The notes: generated by a model not told the origin, from the sequence alone. A DNA stretch of 44,385 nt from Acidimicrobiia bacterium (GCA_009923785.1 RFSV01000009.1:1-44385); one strand, 5' to 3'; positions 1-7,967 are shown, numbered from the stretch's first letter. Numbers and translations are program-made.

Positions 1-150
1 GAGCTCGTCCTCATTGGAGGTCCGATTGGGTCGCCTTCTGAGACGCATCGCCGTCGCGTGGTCGATCGCCGGCTGGTGCAGATCATGAGTGTCGAAGGTG
101 CGGGGGACGATGCCGGTTCGCGGTGCGAACTGATGTGGCAACGTTCCTGA
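1..150 (+). CDS. Possible 3' end of an unidentified gene (partial)
   Basis: A reading frame is open from the first base to a TGA at 148-150, giving 49 residues. The frame rich in G/C third positions is not clearly distinguished from the +2 frame, which stops at 86-88. No domain is recognisable. It could be the C-terminus of a gene that starts before the window, lying just outside the possible tRNA-bounded cassette. This is a weak call. Confidence 0.2.
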   Translation, partial: ELVLIGGPIGSPSETHRRRVVDRRLVQIMSVEGAGDDAGSRCELMWQRS

Positions 151-170
151 TGACACAGGGTCGGCTACAT

Positions 171-208
171 AAGAAAAGACCAGCGTCTCCCGTGGGAAAC
201 CGCTGGTC
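171..208 (-). terminator. Rho-independent terminator behind the displaced tRNA-Arg 3' fragment
   Basis: An 8-bp perfect stem (178-185 with 201-208) encloses a 15-nt loop that has its own short CCC/GGG pairing. On the minus strand it is followed by a T-rich run (complement of 171-177). It is oriented to stop minus-strand transcription coming from 256 downwards, which is where the tRNA-Arg 3' fragment ends. It looks like the original tRNA-Arg terminator, now separated from the intact tRNA at 3688-3760. Confidence 0.6.
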
Positions 209-256
209 ATCTCGCGCGCTCGAAGGGACTCGAACCCCTAACCTTTTGATCCGTAG
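208..256 (-). repeat. 49-bp direct repeat: displaced 3' part of tRNA-Arg (att-like, distal copy)
   Basis: These 49 bases are identical to 3681-3729. They cover tRNA-Arg from the anticodon loop through the T arm and acceptor 3' strand plus about 7 nt beyond. The 5' half of the tRNA is missing, so this copy cannot make a tRNA. Tyrosine-recombinase elements that integrate into tRNA genes typically leave such a fragment at the far end, and the orientation here (fragment downstream of the intact tRNA's 3' end) fits that geometry. Confidence 0.75.
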
Positions 257-611
257 GACTCGATAACGAGGCCCAAGTCGGTCTGTAGGGCTCCAGAAGT
301 CCTGGATGTCTGCAGTAACGGTTTCCAGCGGGTTCAGCTGGGTTCGGGAAATTCTTGTCGGACCACTGACCGAAGTACTGACCTGAGGCTCAAGTTGGAG
401 CGAAGTCCACACCTAAACGTTTGGCGTGCGTCGCTTTAGGGAGCGAGAGGCAAGTCCGATAGTGGCAAGAGCACCGACAAGGGCGCAGAGGCCGGGAACT
501 GGGCCTCGCGGCGGGGATCTCGCTCGGGCACGTCCCGAGCCGAGAAGGGGCTGACAATCCTGGGTCGAAAACCCCTGTTCAGAGGGCATTTTCCCCGTTC
601 GTCAAAAAATC
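257..611. other. Gene-poor left end of the putative tRNA-bounded cassette
   Basis: No convincing coding region is seen. The minus-strand open frame across 83-412 runs through the tRNA fragment and resembles no integrase. Visible structure: two ACTGAC direct repeats at 365-370 and 377-382 (12-bp period), close to where integrase arm sites would sit, and a perfect 7-bp stem-loop at 522-540 with a 5-nt loop and no T-run. An A-rich stretch at 603-620 precedes the hydrolase gene and may be part of its promoter. Confidence 0.4.
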
Positions 612-656
612 TTGAGAAATGCGCGAGACGGGGCGCAGTGGGGGCTCTTGCCTGGC

Positions 657-1688
657 ATGAACGCCACGACCTTCACCCGCTCGATCCTCTCCCTCGTCGG
701 CCTGGCCGTCATCGGTTTCTCCACGGTGGCGTGCCAGGTGATCGATGCTCCGGTCCACGAGCTCCAGGTCGCTGCAGCCGTCGCTGGTCCGGCTGTCGAG
801 GTGGCCACCCAGACGATCGAGACCGAGGTCGAAGACACCATCGTGCGTGGTCGCAAAGTGTTCGATCCGCAGGCCGGAGCCCGTCACATCGTCGAGACCT
901 ACACCGCTCCGGCGGCAACGTTCGCTGGCCTCTACGGCTCCGAGGCCCACCAGATCTTCAAGGTCTTCACCCCCGCCGGCTGGACCGCATCGGATCGCCG
1001 TGACCTGGTGGTGTTCGTTCACGGTGGTGCCTGGAGCTTCGGTTCGGCTGACGAAGTCGAGTCGGTGTCGATGGATCTACTCGCTCAGGGAGCCGTGATC
1101 GTGTCGATCGAGTACGAGTTGGAAGTTCCGGCCTTCGATCAGATCGCCGATGTCGTGGCAGCCGTTCGTTGGGCGCAGGCCAACGCAGACGGACTGGGCG
1201 CCGACATCGACCGCACCTTCTTGGTGGGTCACTCGGCCGGAGCTCACCTGAGTCTGCTCACCGCCGTCGCTCCCAACGAGGTCCGAGGCGGCGACTTCCT
1301 TCGGCCGGTGATCGGCGTGATCGGCATCGCCGGCCCCTACGGAATCAACGATGCGAACTACGACCCCGAGATCGTCGGACTTCGAGTTCAAGAGATCGTG
1401 GCCCACGTGAACCGCTGCGAGGCCGTCGAATGTTCGGCCGAGATCCTGGATTCGCTGGCACCGTCGACCTATGTCGATGCCAACGACCCGGCGGTGTACA
1501 TGATCGCTGGTGAACTCGACGACTTGGCACCCGCCAGTCATGCCTGGCAGGTCGAGGCAGCGTATGCCGCCGCGGGAATCGGCGATCGAGTGTGGGTCGA
1601 CGAAGTCGAGGGTGCTGGCCACCAGCCGGGCTTCGGAGCCAACGCTGCGTCGATCTCCGAGTTCATGAGCGTCGCAGGATCGATCTGA
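657..1688 (+). CDS. Alpha/beta-hydrolase, probable lipoprotein esterase
   Basis: 343 residues. The N-terminus is a signal peptide ending in a lipobox-like TVAC, with the acylatable Cys at residue 26, so it is probably exported and membrane-anchored. The fold motifs are in order: HGGAW oxyanion hole, GHSAGAH nucleophile elbow (Ser), an Asp in GELDDLAP, and a His in GAGHQPG. This matches the carboxylesterase/kynurenine-formamidase-like 'BD-FAE' type. An in-frame TTG at 612 would add 15 residues in front of the signal peptide, so ATG 657 is preferred. It is followed after one base by the acyltransferase gene at 1690, implying one transcript and possibly a paired acyl-transfer/deacylation role on a surface polymer (inference). 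Both genes lie inside the tRNA-Arg repeat-bounded segment. The substrate is unknown. Confidence 0.75.
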   Translation: MNATTFTRSILSLVGLAVIGFSTVACQVIDAPVHELQVAAAVAGPAVEVATQTIETEVEDTIVRGRKVFDPQAGARHIVETYTAPAATFAGLYGSEAHQIFKVFTPAGWTASDRRDLVVFVHGGAWSFGSADEVESVSMDLLAQGAVIVSIEYELEVPAFDQIADVVAAVRWAQANADGLGADIDRTFLVGHSAGAHLSLLTAVAPNEVRGGDFLRPVIGVIGIAGPYGINDANYDPEIVGLRVQEIVAHVNRCEAVECSAEILDSLAPSTYVDANDPAVYMIAGELDDLAPASHAWQVEAAYAAAGIGDRVWVDEVEGAGHQPGFGANAASISEFMSVAGSI

Positions 1689-1689
1689 G

Positions 1690-3630
1690 ATGACGGCTCA
1701 ACGTTCAGCACCACTCGACGGTATTCGAGGGGTGGCACTCGCGTGCCCGATCGTCGTCCACCTTGGTCTCGTCGGGTCGGACCGCGGACTGTGGTTGGCA
1801 ATCGGCATGTTCTTCACATTGTCGGCGTTCCTCGTGACCTCGCTCGCTCTGAAGGAATTCGAGACGACCGGAAACTTCGGTCTGAAGAAATTTTGGATTC
1901 GTCGACTTCGTCGATTGATGCCGGCGTCGCTTTTGGTTCTCGCCGCAACGGTCGTCGTTGCCGTTGCCATCGAGTGGCCGGGACTGGCGGCCTTGCGAGG
2001 CGACGTTCTCTCGGCGCTGGCCTGGGGAGCCAACTGGGAGCAACTGCATGGTGGTGGCTATTGGGACGCCTTTTCGCCCAGTTTGACCCATCACTTCTGG
2101 TCGCTGTCGTTCGAAGAGCAGGTGTACGTCATTTTTCCGTTACTGGTGATCGTCCTCGTGCTGATGCGCCGGCTGTCGATACTCCGGTGGCCACTCGCCC
2201 GGATGCTCGGGGTGGCGGCCGTCGTGATGATCGGACTGTCGTGGACGTTCTTGTGGACCATCGACGACCCGTCGACGCTGTATCTCAGTACCTGGTCGCG
2301 TCTCGGTGAGATCGGGTGGGGCATCGCCGCCGCGTGTTGGAGTCACGCGTCGACGAAGCGCAGATTGACGAGTCGGCAAGCGACCGTTCTCCTGCTCGTG
2401 GCGATGGCGATGGCTGCGCCCTGGTGGATCGAGGCAGCTGGTGACACGACGGCTGGGATTCGTTGGGGGATCACGTGGGCGACACCACCGACCGCGGTCG
2501 TGATCGCCATGTTGTGGCGGTATCCGAACACATGGATCTCACGCGGATTCTCACTGTCGATTCCGGTGTGGCTCGGTCGACGTTCCTATGGCATCTATTT
2601 GTTGCATCTTCCGATCATCGAACTCTTGGCGTTCCATCTTCGGAGCGAGCGTCTCCCGGTCTGGGGAATGATCAGTGCGGTCGTAGCGACCGTTGTCGGT
2701 GCGGAGGCAATGTTTCGATTCATCGAAGAACCATTTCGAATCGGACGGCGGATTCCGATCGACCGGAGGTTCGCGGGTGCACTCGTTGTTGCGGTACTCG
2801 CCATCATTCCATCGGTCCTGGTGGTCACTCGTCCCGATTCGAGGGTGATGGCAATCGAACCACCCGCACCACCTCCGACGACTGCGCAGTCAGTGGCGAT
2901 AGATCAGGTAGGTACGACGCCGTCGCTTCCGGACTCGGCCGACGACGTCGTCGAAATCGTCGGTAACCGAACCGTGTTGGTGATCGGCGACTCCACGGCT
3001 TGGGTGACGCGAGGTGCCGTCGATCTCGCGCTCAAACCCTTGGGGTACACGACGTACGGAGTGCACATGGTCGGATGTCCGGTCGGAGGTGATGTACGTC
3101 TCAAGACATCAGTCATGGGTGGTGCAGTGAATGTTCGTGACAAGGGAGAAGAGCCCGGTTGCGACGAGTGGTGGAACGTCCTTCTTCCGGGTTGGCTCGA
3201 CGCCATCGAGCCCGAAGTGGTCGTAGTCGTGGGAGGGTACGCGCTCGCGTGGGAGGTCGATCCCCAAGGCGACGACAACTGGTGTCAACTCGGCGACGGG
3301 ACTGACCGATGTGAAGAATGGGCGGCGGGCCGCCTCGGTGCGTTGGACGAACGGGTCAGGCAACACTCTCCGCTTTCCCGCATCGTGTACACGACGGCAG
3401 GACATGTCGACCCCTGGGGCCCCCTCGACATACCCGGTGAATCGATCGACGTCTTGAATGCTTTGCTTCGTCAGCAAGCGATGGTTTCGAACTCGCCGAT
3501 CATCGACCTTGGCAGTTGGCTCGACGACCATCTCGACCTAACCGTCGATGGCACCCACCTTGGGCCCGACGGTGTCGAGGCACTGGCACCGTGGCTTGCC
3601 GATGGGCTACCTGCGGCACTGGGCAACTGA
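1690..3630 (+). CDS. Acyltransferase-3 (OafA-type) membrane protein with C-terminal SGNH domain
   Basis: 646 residues. The first ~380 form the acyltransferase-3 domain: an early 'LDGIRGVAL' motif and about ten hydrophobic helices, with an RRLRRL-containing cytoplasmic segment. After a Pro/Thr-rich linker (~385-410) the C-terminus is an SGNH-hydrolase-like domain with VIGDS (nucleophile Ser) and DGTHLGPDG (catalytic Asp/His block). AT3-SGNH fusions such as OafA transfer acetyl groups from the cytoplasm to cell-surface glycans. It starts one base after the hydrolase stop and ends about 50 bp before the right-hand repeat, so these two genes are the entire cargo of the putative cassette. The acyl acceptor cannot be told from sequence. 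Confidence 0.85.
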   Translation: MTAQRSAPLDGIRGVALACPIVVHLGLVGSDRGLWLAIGMFFTLSAFLVTSLALKEFETTGNFGLKKFWIRRLRRLMPASLLVLAATVVVAVAIEWPGLAALRGDVLSALAWGANWEQLHGGGYWDAFSPSLTHHFWSLSFEEQVYVIFPLLVIVLVLMRRLSILRWPLARMLGVAAVVMIGLSWTFLWTIDDPSTLYLSTWSRLGEIGWGIAAACWSHASTKRRLTSRQATVLLLVAMAMAAPWWIEAAGDTTAGIRWGITWATPPTAVVIAMLWRYPNTWISRGFSLSIPVWLGRRSYGIYLLHLPIIELLAFHLRSERLPVWGMISAVVATVVGAEAMFRFIEEPFRIGRRIPIDRRFAGALVVAVLAIIPSVLVVTRPDSRVMAIEPPAPPPTTAQSVAIDQVGTTPSLPDSADDVVEIVGNRTVLVIGDSTAWVTRGAVDLALKPLGYTTYGVHMVGCPVGGDVRLKTSVMGGAVNVRDKGEEPGCDEWWNVLLPGWLDAIEPEVVVVVGGYALAWEVDPQGDDNWCQLGDGTDRCEEWAAGRLGALDERVRQHSPLSRIVYTTAGHVDPWGPLDIPGESIDVLNALLRQQAMVSNSPIIDLGSWLDDHLDLTVDGTHLGPDGVEALAPWLADGLPAALGN

Positions 3631-3680
3631 ACCATCGTTCAGGCGTCGAGCTGCCAGTGGAATCTGCGTCCGACTGGCGA

Positions 3681-3729
3681 CATCTCGCGCGCTCGAAGGG
3701 ACTCGAACCCCTAACCTTTTGATCCGTAG
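3681..3729 (-). repeat. 49-bp direct repeat: copy within intact tRNA-Arg (att-like, proximal copy)
   Basis: Identical to 208-256. This copy is part of the complete tRNA-Arg gene and extends 7 nt past its 3' end. The interval between the two copies is about 3.4 kb. No strong terminator follows the intact copy on the minus strand: there is only a 6-bp stem (3653-3658 with 3673-3678) without a T-run. That agrees with the original terminator having been carried to 171-208. Confidence 0.75.
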
Positions 3730-3760
3730 TCAAATGCTCTATCCATTGAGCTACGAGCGC
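3688..3760 (-). tRNA. tRNA-Arg (anticodon ACG)
   Basis: On the minus strand a full cloverleaf is visible: 7-bp acceptor (3754-3760 with 3689-3695), D arm, anticodon stem TTTGA/TCAAA with loop CTACGGA (anticodon ACG) and T arm with TTCGAGT. CCA is not encoded. ACG in bacteria is normally edited to ICG by TadA to read CGU/CGC/CGA. A TAAACT -10-like element lies upstream (complement of 3772-3777). This tRNA is the apparent integration target of the segment to its left. Confidence 0.95.
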
Positions 3761-3829
3761 TAGCGGGTGCAAGTTTAGGGTCGAAAGCCCTGCTCCCCAC
3801 CGAAAACGGTCAAGATCCGGCACCCCTGG

Positions 3830-4963
3830 TCAGGAGGGCGGGCACCACGACGAGGTGCACCACGGGCGCCAACTTCCAGAACGTTGCCACGTGACAAGGC
3901 CCATGCGGGCGTTCACCTCGGGATCGAGTAGTTGGGTCGGGTCAGTCACGCCGTAATTGGCCAGCCACCGTTTGTGCGAACTCCAGTTGATTTGGAAGAG
4001 GCCGAGGCAGCAGTAACTACGAGCGCTCGGATTGAAGCGGCTCTCTCGCTGCACCACGAAGAGTGCGTCATTCTCGAGTTCGTCGGGCCAGACGTCGCGC
4101 ACGATCTGTTCGACTTCGGTGCGGGTGTAGGTGCGAGTCGGGTCGTAGGGGATCTGGCGCATGTCGTTCGACGAGGACGACGATCCTGACGGTTGTGGCG
4201 GACGAGTGGTCGTCGTCGTGGTCGTGGGTCGACGCGCTCCTTCGGGAAGGCAGATCGTCTGGCCCACCTTGAGTGGTGACGAGATCGTCTTTCCGTTCGC
4301 GGCAGCGAGTGGGCCGGGCTTCACGCCAGCGCGCTCAGCGATCCCGTACCACGAGTCACCGGGCTGCACCACGTAGTCGAGTCCGCAGCGAGGTGCTGAC
4401 GGGTTCTGTGGTGATGTGTCGGGAGCGGTGGCGGTCGGTTCGGGCGGGGCTACCACCACTCCAGCCGGTAGGCAGAGTTCGTCACCGGGCGACAGCGGAG
4501 CCTGCACGGTGAGACCGTTCGAGCCAGCGATGAGTCCCGGCGTCACACCAGCGCGAGAACCGATGGCGTACCACGAGTCACCGGGCAGAACCACATACGT
4601 GGAGGCACAGGTGCGGCTGGCTGCCGTGACGGTTGGTGATTCAGGGGACGTGACCGATGGGGCAGGGCTCGGCGTGATGGGTGCCGTGTTCGTCGGATCG
4701 CTGTCGTCTCGTGTCGACGTTGCGTCGATCTGAGTCAGGGCTGCTGCGCCGGGCGTCGGGGAGGGTGAGACGCCGTTCCCGTCGCCTCGAAGAGCCAGGG
4801 CAACCGGGGCGATCAGACCTCCTAGAACCGCTATGGCCACCAGCCGACGCTTGAAGTAGTCGGGGCGAGGCGCGAGTGGGTCACGCCGAGGCTTTGGTCG
4901 TCGCCAGCCCGGCTGACTCGGGTCGAGTGGACCCGGATGAGAGGACTGTTGGTAAGTACTCAT
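3830..4963 (-). CDS. Membrane-anchored protein with two LysM domains and a lysozyme-like domain
   Basis: 377 residues. A basic Pro-rich N-terminus precedes one transmembrane helix at about 38-58. Two LysM peptidoglycan-binding modules follow, each with 'Y-V-V-x-PGDSWY-x-I' and ending 'LCLP/ICLP' (about 110-160 and 195-243). They are separated by Ser/Thr/Pro-rich linkers. The last ~100 residues form a transglycosylase/lysozyme-like fold, with the likely catalytic Glu in 'VQRESRFNP' and the downstream 'LGLFQIN' motif. It probably acts as a cell-wall hydrolase outside the membrane. The annotated ATG at 4963 follows a short GGGGAA. The Trp/Cys/Pro-rich C-terminal tail is a little unusual but no frameshift is evident. 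It stands alone between tRNA genes. Confidence 0.8.
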   Translation of the reverse strand: MSTYQQSSHPGPLDPSQPGWRRPKPRRDPLAPRPDYFKRRLVAIAVLGGLIAPVALALRGDGNGVSPSPTPGAAALTQIDATSTRDDSDPTNTAPITPSPAPSVTSPESPTVTAASRTCASTYVVLPGDSWYAIGSRAGVTPGLIAGSNGLTVQAPLSPGDELCLPAGVVVAPPEPTATAPDTSPQNPSAPRCGLDYVVQPGDSWYGIAERAGVKPGPLAAANGKTISSPLKVGQTICLPEGARRPTTTTTTTRPPQPSGSSSSSNDMRQIPYDPTRTYTRTEVEQIVRDVWPDELENDALFVVQRESRFNPSARSYCCLGLFQINWSSHKRWLANYGVTDPTQLLDPEVNARMGLVTWQRSGSWRPWCTSSWCPPS

Positions 4964-5049
4964 TCCCCGTTCCGTGGCGTCTGCCGACGATCAGTGTGGT
5001 CGGGTCGTCATCAAATCGCAACAAAGCGAGGGCTGAGCAGGAGCAACGC

Positions 5050-5143
5050 TGGCGGAGAGGGTGGGATTTGAACCCACGGACCCCTTTTAGGAGGTCAACG
5101 TCTTAGCAGGACGTCCCGTTCAACCAGGCTCCGGCACCTCTCC
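5050..5143 (-). tRNA. tRNA-Ser (anticodon GCU)
   Basis: Minus-strand cloverleaf with acceptor GGAGAGG/CCTCTCC (5137-5143 with 5054-5060), anticodon stem ACGTC/GACGT, loop CTGCTAA (anticodon GCT), and the long variable arm typical of tRNA-Ser. The 3' CCA is encoded at 5050-5052. A TACACT -10-like element lies just upstream. It is 45 bp downstream of the tRNA-Ser(UGA) gene, so the two may be co-transcribed. Confidence 0.95.
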
Positions 5144-5188
5144 CTGGTCCGGAGGAGTGTACAGGCGGTCATGGGAGCGCCATCAGGG

Positions 5189-5273
5189 CGGAACGGGAGG
5201 GATTCGAACCCCCGGGCCCTTTCGAGCCGGCCGCTTTCAAGGCGGCTGCATTTGTCCGCTCTGCCACCGTTCC
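5189..5273 (-). tRNA. tRNA-Ser (anticodon UGA)
   Basis: Minus-strand cloverleaf with acceptor GGAACGG/CCGTTCC, anticodon stem GCCGC/GCGGC, loop CTTGAAA (anticodon TGA) and a long variable arm. CCA is not encoded. A TAGCCT hexamer ends 7 nt before the tRNA 5' end, the same -10 type used by many protein genes here. It is not tRNA-Sec: the anticodon is UGA, not UCA. Confidence 0.95.
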
Positions 5274-5317
5274 GGAGTCGAGGCTAGCGAGCCGTCGACG
5301 CGCTTCCCGGGTGGTGT

Positions 5318-6193
5318 TCAGGGCGCGATGCGGACTCCGAACATCCGCTCGAACTCGGCGTAGTAATCAGCGTCGTTCTCGAGCGCGCCGAGTCCCACCC
5401 AGTCGGCGTCATTCATGGTTTCACGTCGAGACAAGATCTCGGGTCCGCCCCAACTCACCGGGTAGCGCAGTTTCGGCGAGTCGGTTCGGATGGCGTCGAG
5501 AACGACGGCTCCTACTTCGAACGGATCGGTGGCCTGAGCCATACCGGCGGCGTAGAACTGGAAGAGGCGCCGGTAGTGAGCGTCGTAGGCGCCACTCGAA
5601 TTCGGTGCATCCACGTTCTTGGCGAAGATCGCTGACTTCGTGATCCCCGGTTCGACGATGGCCACCCGGATGTTCCACGGTGCGAGCTCTTGAGCGAGTC
5701 CTTCCGACATCGCTTCGAGTGCCCACTTCGATGCCACGTATGGCGCTTGGGCGAGAGCGGCAAAGCGTCCGACCACCGATGACACGTTCACGATCGTGCC
5801 GGCCGACCGTTCGCGCATCCGTGGCAACACGGCTTGCACGCATCGCACTGCGCCGCAGAGATTGATGTTCATGACCTCGTGATAGAGCGACGGCGGACAT
5901 TCTTCGATCACGGCATTTCCACCGACACCGGCGTTGTTCACCAGAACATCGATCACTGGTGACAGTTCGTGGATGCGAGCGAAGCCGTTTGTGACGCTGT
6001 CGTCGTCGGCGATGTCGAGTTCGATCCACTCGATCGACACACCTGCCTCGTCAGCCATCTGCTGGGCCTTGGTGGTCTTGTTGAGACCGCGCACCGTTCC
6101 GAACACTCGAAAACCGTTGGCGGCGAGATGAATAGCGGTCGCTCGCCCGATTCCGGAATTGGCACCTGTGACAACTGCTGTCTGCTCGCTCAT
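5318..6193 (-). CDS. Short-chain dehydrogenase/reductase (SDR)
   Basis: 291 residues of the classical SDR type. TGANSGIG near residue 12 is the NAD(P)-binding glycine motif, NNAG stabilises the Rossmann core, and a conserved Ser ahead of YVASK supplies the catalytic Ser-Tyr-Lys. The preferred start is ATG 6193, because upstream in-frame codons run into the pheA region and carry no domain. It begins 22 bp after the prephenate dehydratase stop on the same strand, so the two are probably co-transcribed. The substrate is not predictable; a link with aromatic metabolism is only suggested by position. Confidence 0.85.
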   Translation of the reverse strand: MSEQTAVVTGANSGIGRATAIHLAANGFRVFGTVRGLNKTTKAQQMADEAGVSIEWIELDIADDDSVTNGFARIHELSPVIDVLVNNAGVGGNAVIEECPPSLYHEVMNINLCGAVRCVQAVLPRMRERSAGTIVNVSSVVGRFAALAQAPYVASKWALEAMSEGLAQELAPWNIRVAIVEPGITKSAIFAKNVDAPNSSGAYDAHYRRLFQFYAAGMAQATDPFEVGAVVLDAIRTDSPKLRYPVSWGGPEILSRRETMNDADWVGLGALENDADYYAEFERMFGVRIAP

Positions 6194-6215
6194 GCGAGAA
6201 GGGTAGTGCTCGAAA

Positions 6216-7166
6216 TCAGGAGATGCGGGAGCGCAGAGTCTCGACCCAGTCGTCGGCCTGACGCCAACGCGAATCGGCGTGTTCACGCGCCGTGTGGCTC
6301 ACCTCGCCGGCGGCCGGGTACGAACCCAAGAACTTGACGGCAGCCTGCTTCGAGTGGAGCGAACGTAGAGCATCGGCCACCAACTCGTCGGCGATGTGGC
6401 CGTCCATGTACATGACGAAGCAGTAGTCGCCGAGCCCGCCGTCCTTGGTGGGGCGAGACAGCAGGTTGATGATGTTGATGCGACGCGCTGCGAACTCTTG
6501 CAGGATCGAGATCAGGCTTCCGGGCTCGTCGGCCCGCTGGTACACCACGATGCCGGTGCGATCGTGACCAGTGGGTGCAGGCACCGTGTCGCGGCCGACC
6601 ATGACGAATCGCGTCTGGTTGCCACGGTGATCTTCGATGTTGGTCGCCAGCACTTCGAGGCCATAGAGCGCGGCCGCGTTGCGAGGAGCAATGGCAGCGA
6701 TGGTGATATCTCCGGTGTCGGCCACTGTCATCGCGGCATCGGCCGTGCTGTTGGCGGCGTGGACATCCACGTCGGGCAAGTTCTCGCGTATGTATCGGTG
6801 GCACTGGGCCGAGGCGACGGGAATCGACAGCACCGTGGTGATGGCATCGAGTGACGCGCCGGGCAGAGCCAGGAGACAGTGTTCGATGTCGAGCACTATC
6901 TCGCGCTGGATGAGAAGGGTGTAATCGAACGACAGGGCGTCCTGGGTGAAGTTGACGGTTCCCTCGATCGAGTTCTCGATCGGGACCACTCCCACGTCGA
7001 CCGATCCATCGGCCACGGCGTCGAGCACGTCGGGCACGGTGCGAAAGGCCACCAGTTCGCCAGCGGCCAGATCGGCCTGCGAGCGAACGGCCTGTTCGGT
7101 GAAGGTGCCGAACGGCCCGAAGAACCCGACGCGGGGATGAGCTGAAGACGAGTCGCCGGTGTTCAC
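6216..7166 (-). CDS. pheA: Prephenate dehydratase
   Basis: 316 residues, monofunctional. It converts prephenate to phenylpyruvate in phenylalanine synthesis. The N-terminus carries 'GPFGTFTEQA', the middle has 'VPIENSIEGTV', and 'NQTRFVMVGR' contains the conserved Thr-Arg-Phe catalytic motif. A C-terminal ACT domain (about 205-285, 'ADEPGSLISILQEF', then 'INLLSRP') should mediate phenylalanine feedback control. The start is GTG 7166, 7 nt downstream of a TAGCCT hexamer and without an SD, consistent with a leaderless message. It is divergent from larB (7212), leaving only 45 bp for both promoters. The SDR follows downstream. Confidence 0.93.
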   Translation of the reverse strand: MNTGDSSSAHPRVGFFGPFGTFTEQAVRSQADLAAGELVAFRTVPDVLDAVADGSVDVGVVPIENSIEGTVNFTQDALSFDYTLLIQREIVLDIEHCLLALPGASLDAITTVLSIPVASAQCHRYIRENLPDVDVHAANSTADAAMTVADTGDITIAAIAPRNAAALYGLEVLATNIEDHRGNQTRFVMVGRDTVPAPTGHDRTGIVVYQRADEPGSLISILQEFAARRINIINLLSRPTKDGGLGDYCFVMYMDGHIADELVADALRSLHSKQAAVKFLGSYPAAGEVSHTAREHADSRWRQADDWVETLRSRIS

Positions 7167-7173
7167 CTGCTCA

Positions 7174-7179
7174 AGGCTA
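7174..7179 (-). promoter_or_regulatory. -10 hexamer TAGCCT for pheA (leaderless type)
   Basis: TAGCCT on the minus strand ends 7 nt before the GTG start of pheA, placing transcription start at about the start codon. Confidence 0.5.
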
Positions 7180-7211
7180 CGGCCCAGGTTCGGTCGTGCG
7201 AGGATGGTTTC

Positions 7212-7967
7212 GTGGACGCCGACGCCCTGCGCCGACTCGTGGACGACATTGCGCAGGGATCCATCGCGCCTGACGAAGCAGTGAGTCGGCTCTCACGGCT
7301 TCCGTACGCCGATGTGGGAGATGCCCTCGTCGATCACCATCGGCACCTTCGCCAAGGAGCACCCGAGGCTGTGTACGCCCCTGGAAAGTCTCCCGAGCAA
7401 TGCGTGCGCATCGTGGGTGAACTTCTCGAGCACGGATCGGGAGCGGTCCTCGCAACGCGGGTGGACGACGACCAACGAAAGGCTCTGGAAGCAGCTCACG
7501 GGGTGGCGGTCACTGCGCACACATCCATGCTGTGGCGGGCACCCGAGCCTTCGTATGACGGACGGATGCTCGTTGTCTCGGCCGGAACGGCCGACGTTCC
7601 TGTGGTCGACGAATGCATGTTGTCCTTGCAGGCGCATGGCATCGAGGCGCAGCGCATCACTGACGTAGGAGTCGCCGGATTGCATCGACTCTTGTCGCGG
7701 CTCGACGATGTGATGGTCGCCGACGTGGTGATCGTGGTGGCTGGTATGGAAGGCGCGCTGGCGAGTGTGATCGGCGGCCTGACCGGCAAGCCGGTGATCG
7801 CCGTGCCCACCAGTGTCGGCTACGGGTCCGGACTCGACGGCGTGACAGCACTGCTCGCCATGCACGCCACGTGCGCGAACGGTGTGTCGGTCGTCGGAAT
7901 CGACAACGGCTATGGCGCAGCGTGTGCAGCGGCGCGCATTGCCCGCGCGACAGGTGGGAGGTCATGA
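7212..7967 (+). CDS. larB: LarB, pyridinium-3,5-biscarboxylic acid mononucleotide synthase
   Basis: 251 residues with a GTG start. The C-terminal two thirds resemble AIR carboxylase (PurE-like: 'VVSAGTADVPVVDE', 'GMEGALASVIGGL', 'GKPVIAVPTSVGYG'), following the LarB-specific N-terminal region. LarB carboxylates and hydrolyses nicotinic acid adenine dinucleotide, the first step of the nickel-pincer nucleotide (NPN) cofactor used by lactate racemase and related enzymes. It overlaps larC by 4 bp (ATGA), so the two are translationally coupled. LarE (sulfur insertion) and a LarA-type enzyme are not in the window. Confidence 0.9.
   Translation: MDADALRRLVDDIAQGSIAPDEAVSRLSRLPYADVGDALVDHHRHLRQGAPEAVYAPGKSPEQCVRIVGELLEHGSGAVLATRVDDDQRKALEAAHGVAVTAHTSMLWRAPEPSYDGRMLVVSAGTADVPVVDECMLSLQAHGIEAQRITDVGVAGLHRLLSRLDDVMVADVVIVVAGMEGALASVIGGLTGKPVIAVPTSVGYGSGLDGVTALLAMHATCANGVSVVGIDNGYGAACAAARIARATGGRS

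Noticed and set aside
83-412. Minus-strand open frame across the tRNA-Arg fragment, considered as an integrase end
   Set aside because: It shows no tyrosine-recombinase motifs (no R-H-R-Y blocks) and simply reads through the tRNA fragment.
3830-4963. Frameshift at the C-terminus of the LysM protein (Trp/Cys/Pro-rich end)
   Set aside because: The lysozyme-like domain is complete up to its last helix and the stop is in a normal place; nothing in other frames continues the domain.
5189-5273. tRNA with UGA anticodon considered as selC (tRNA-Sec)
   Set aside because: The anticodon read 5'-3' is UGA, which decodes UCA as Ser; tRNA-Sec needs UCA and a longer acceptor stem.
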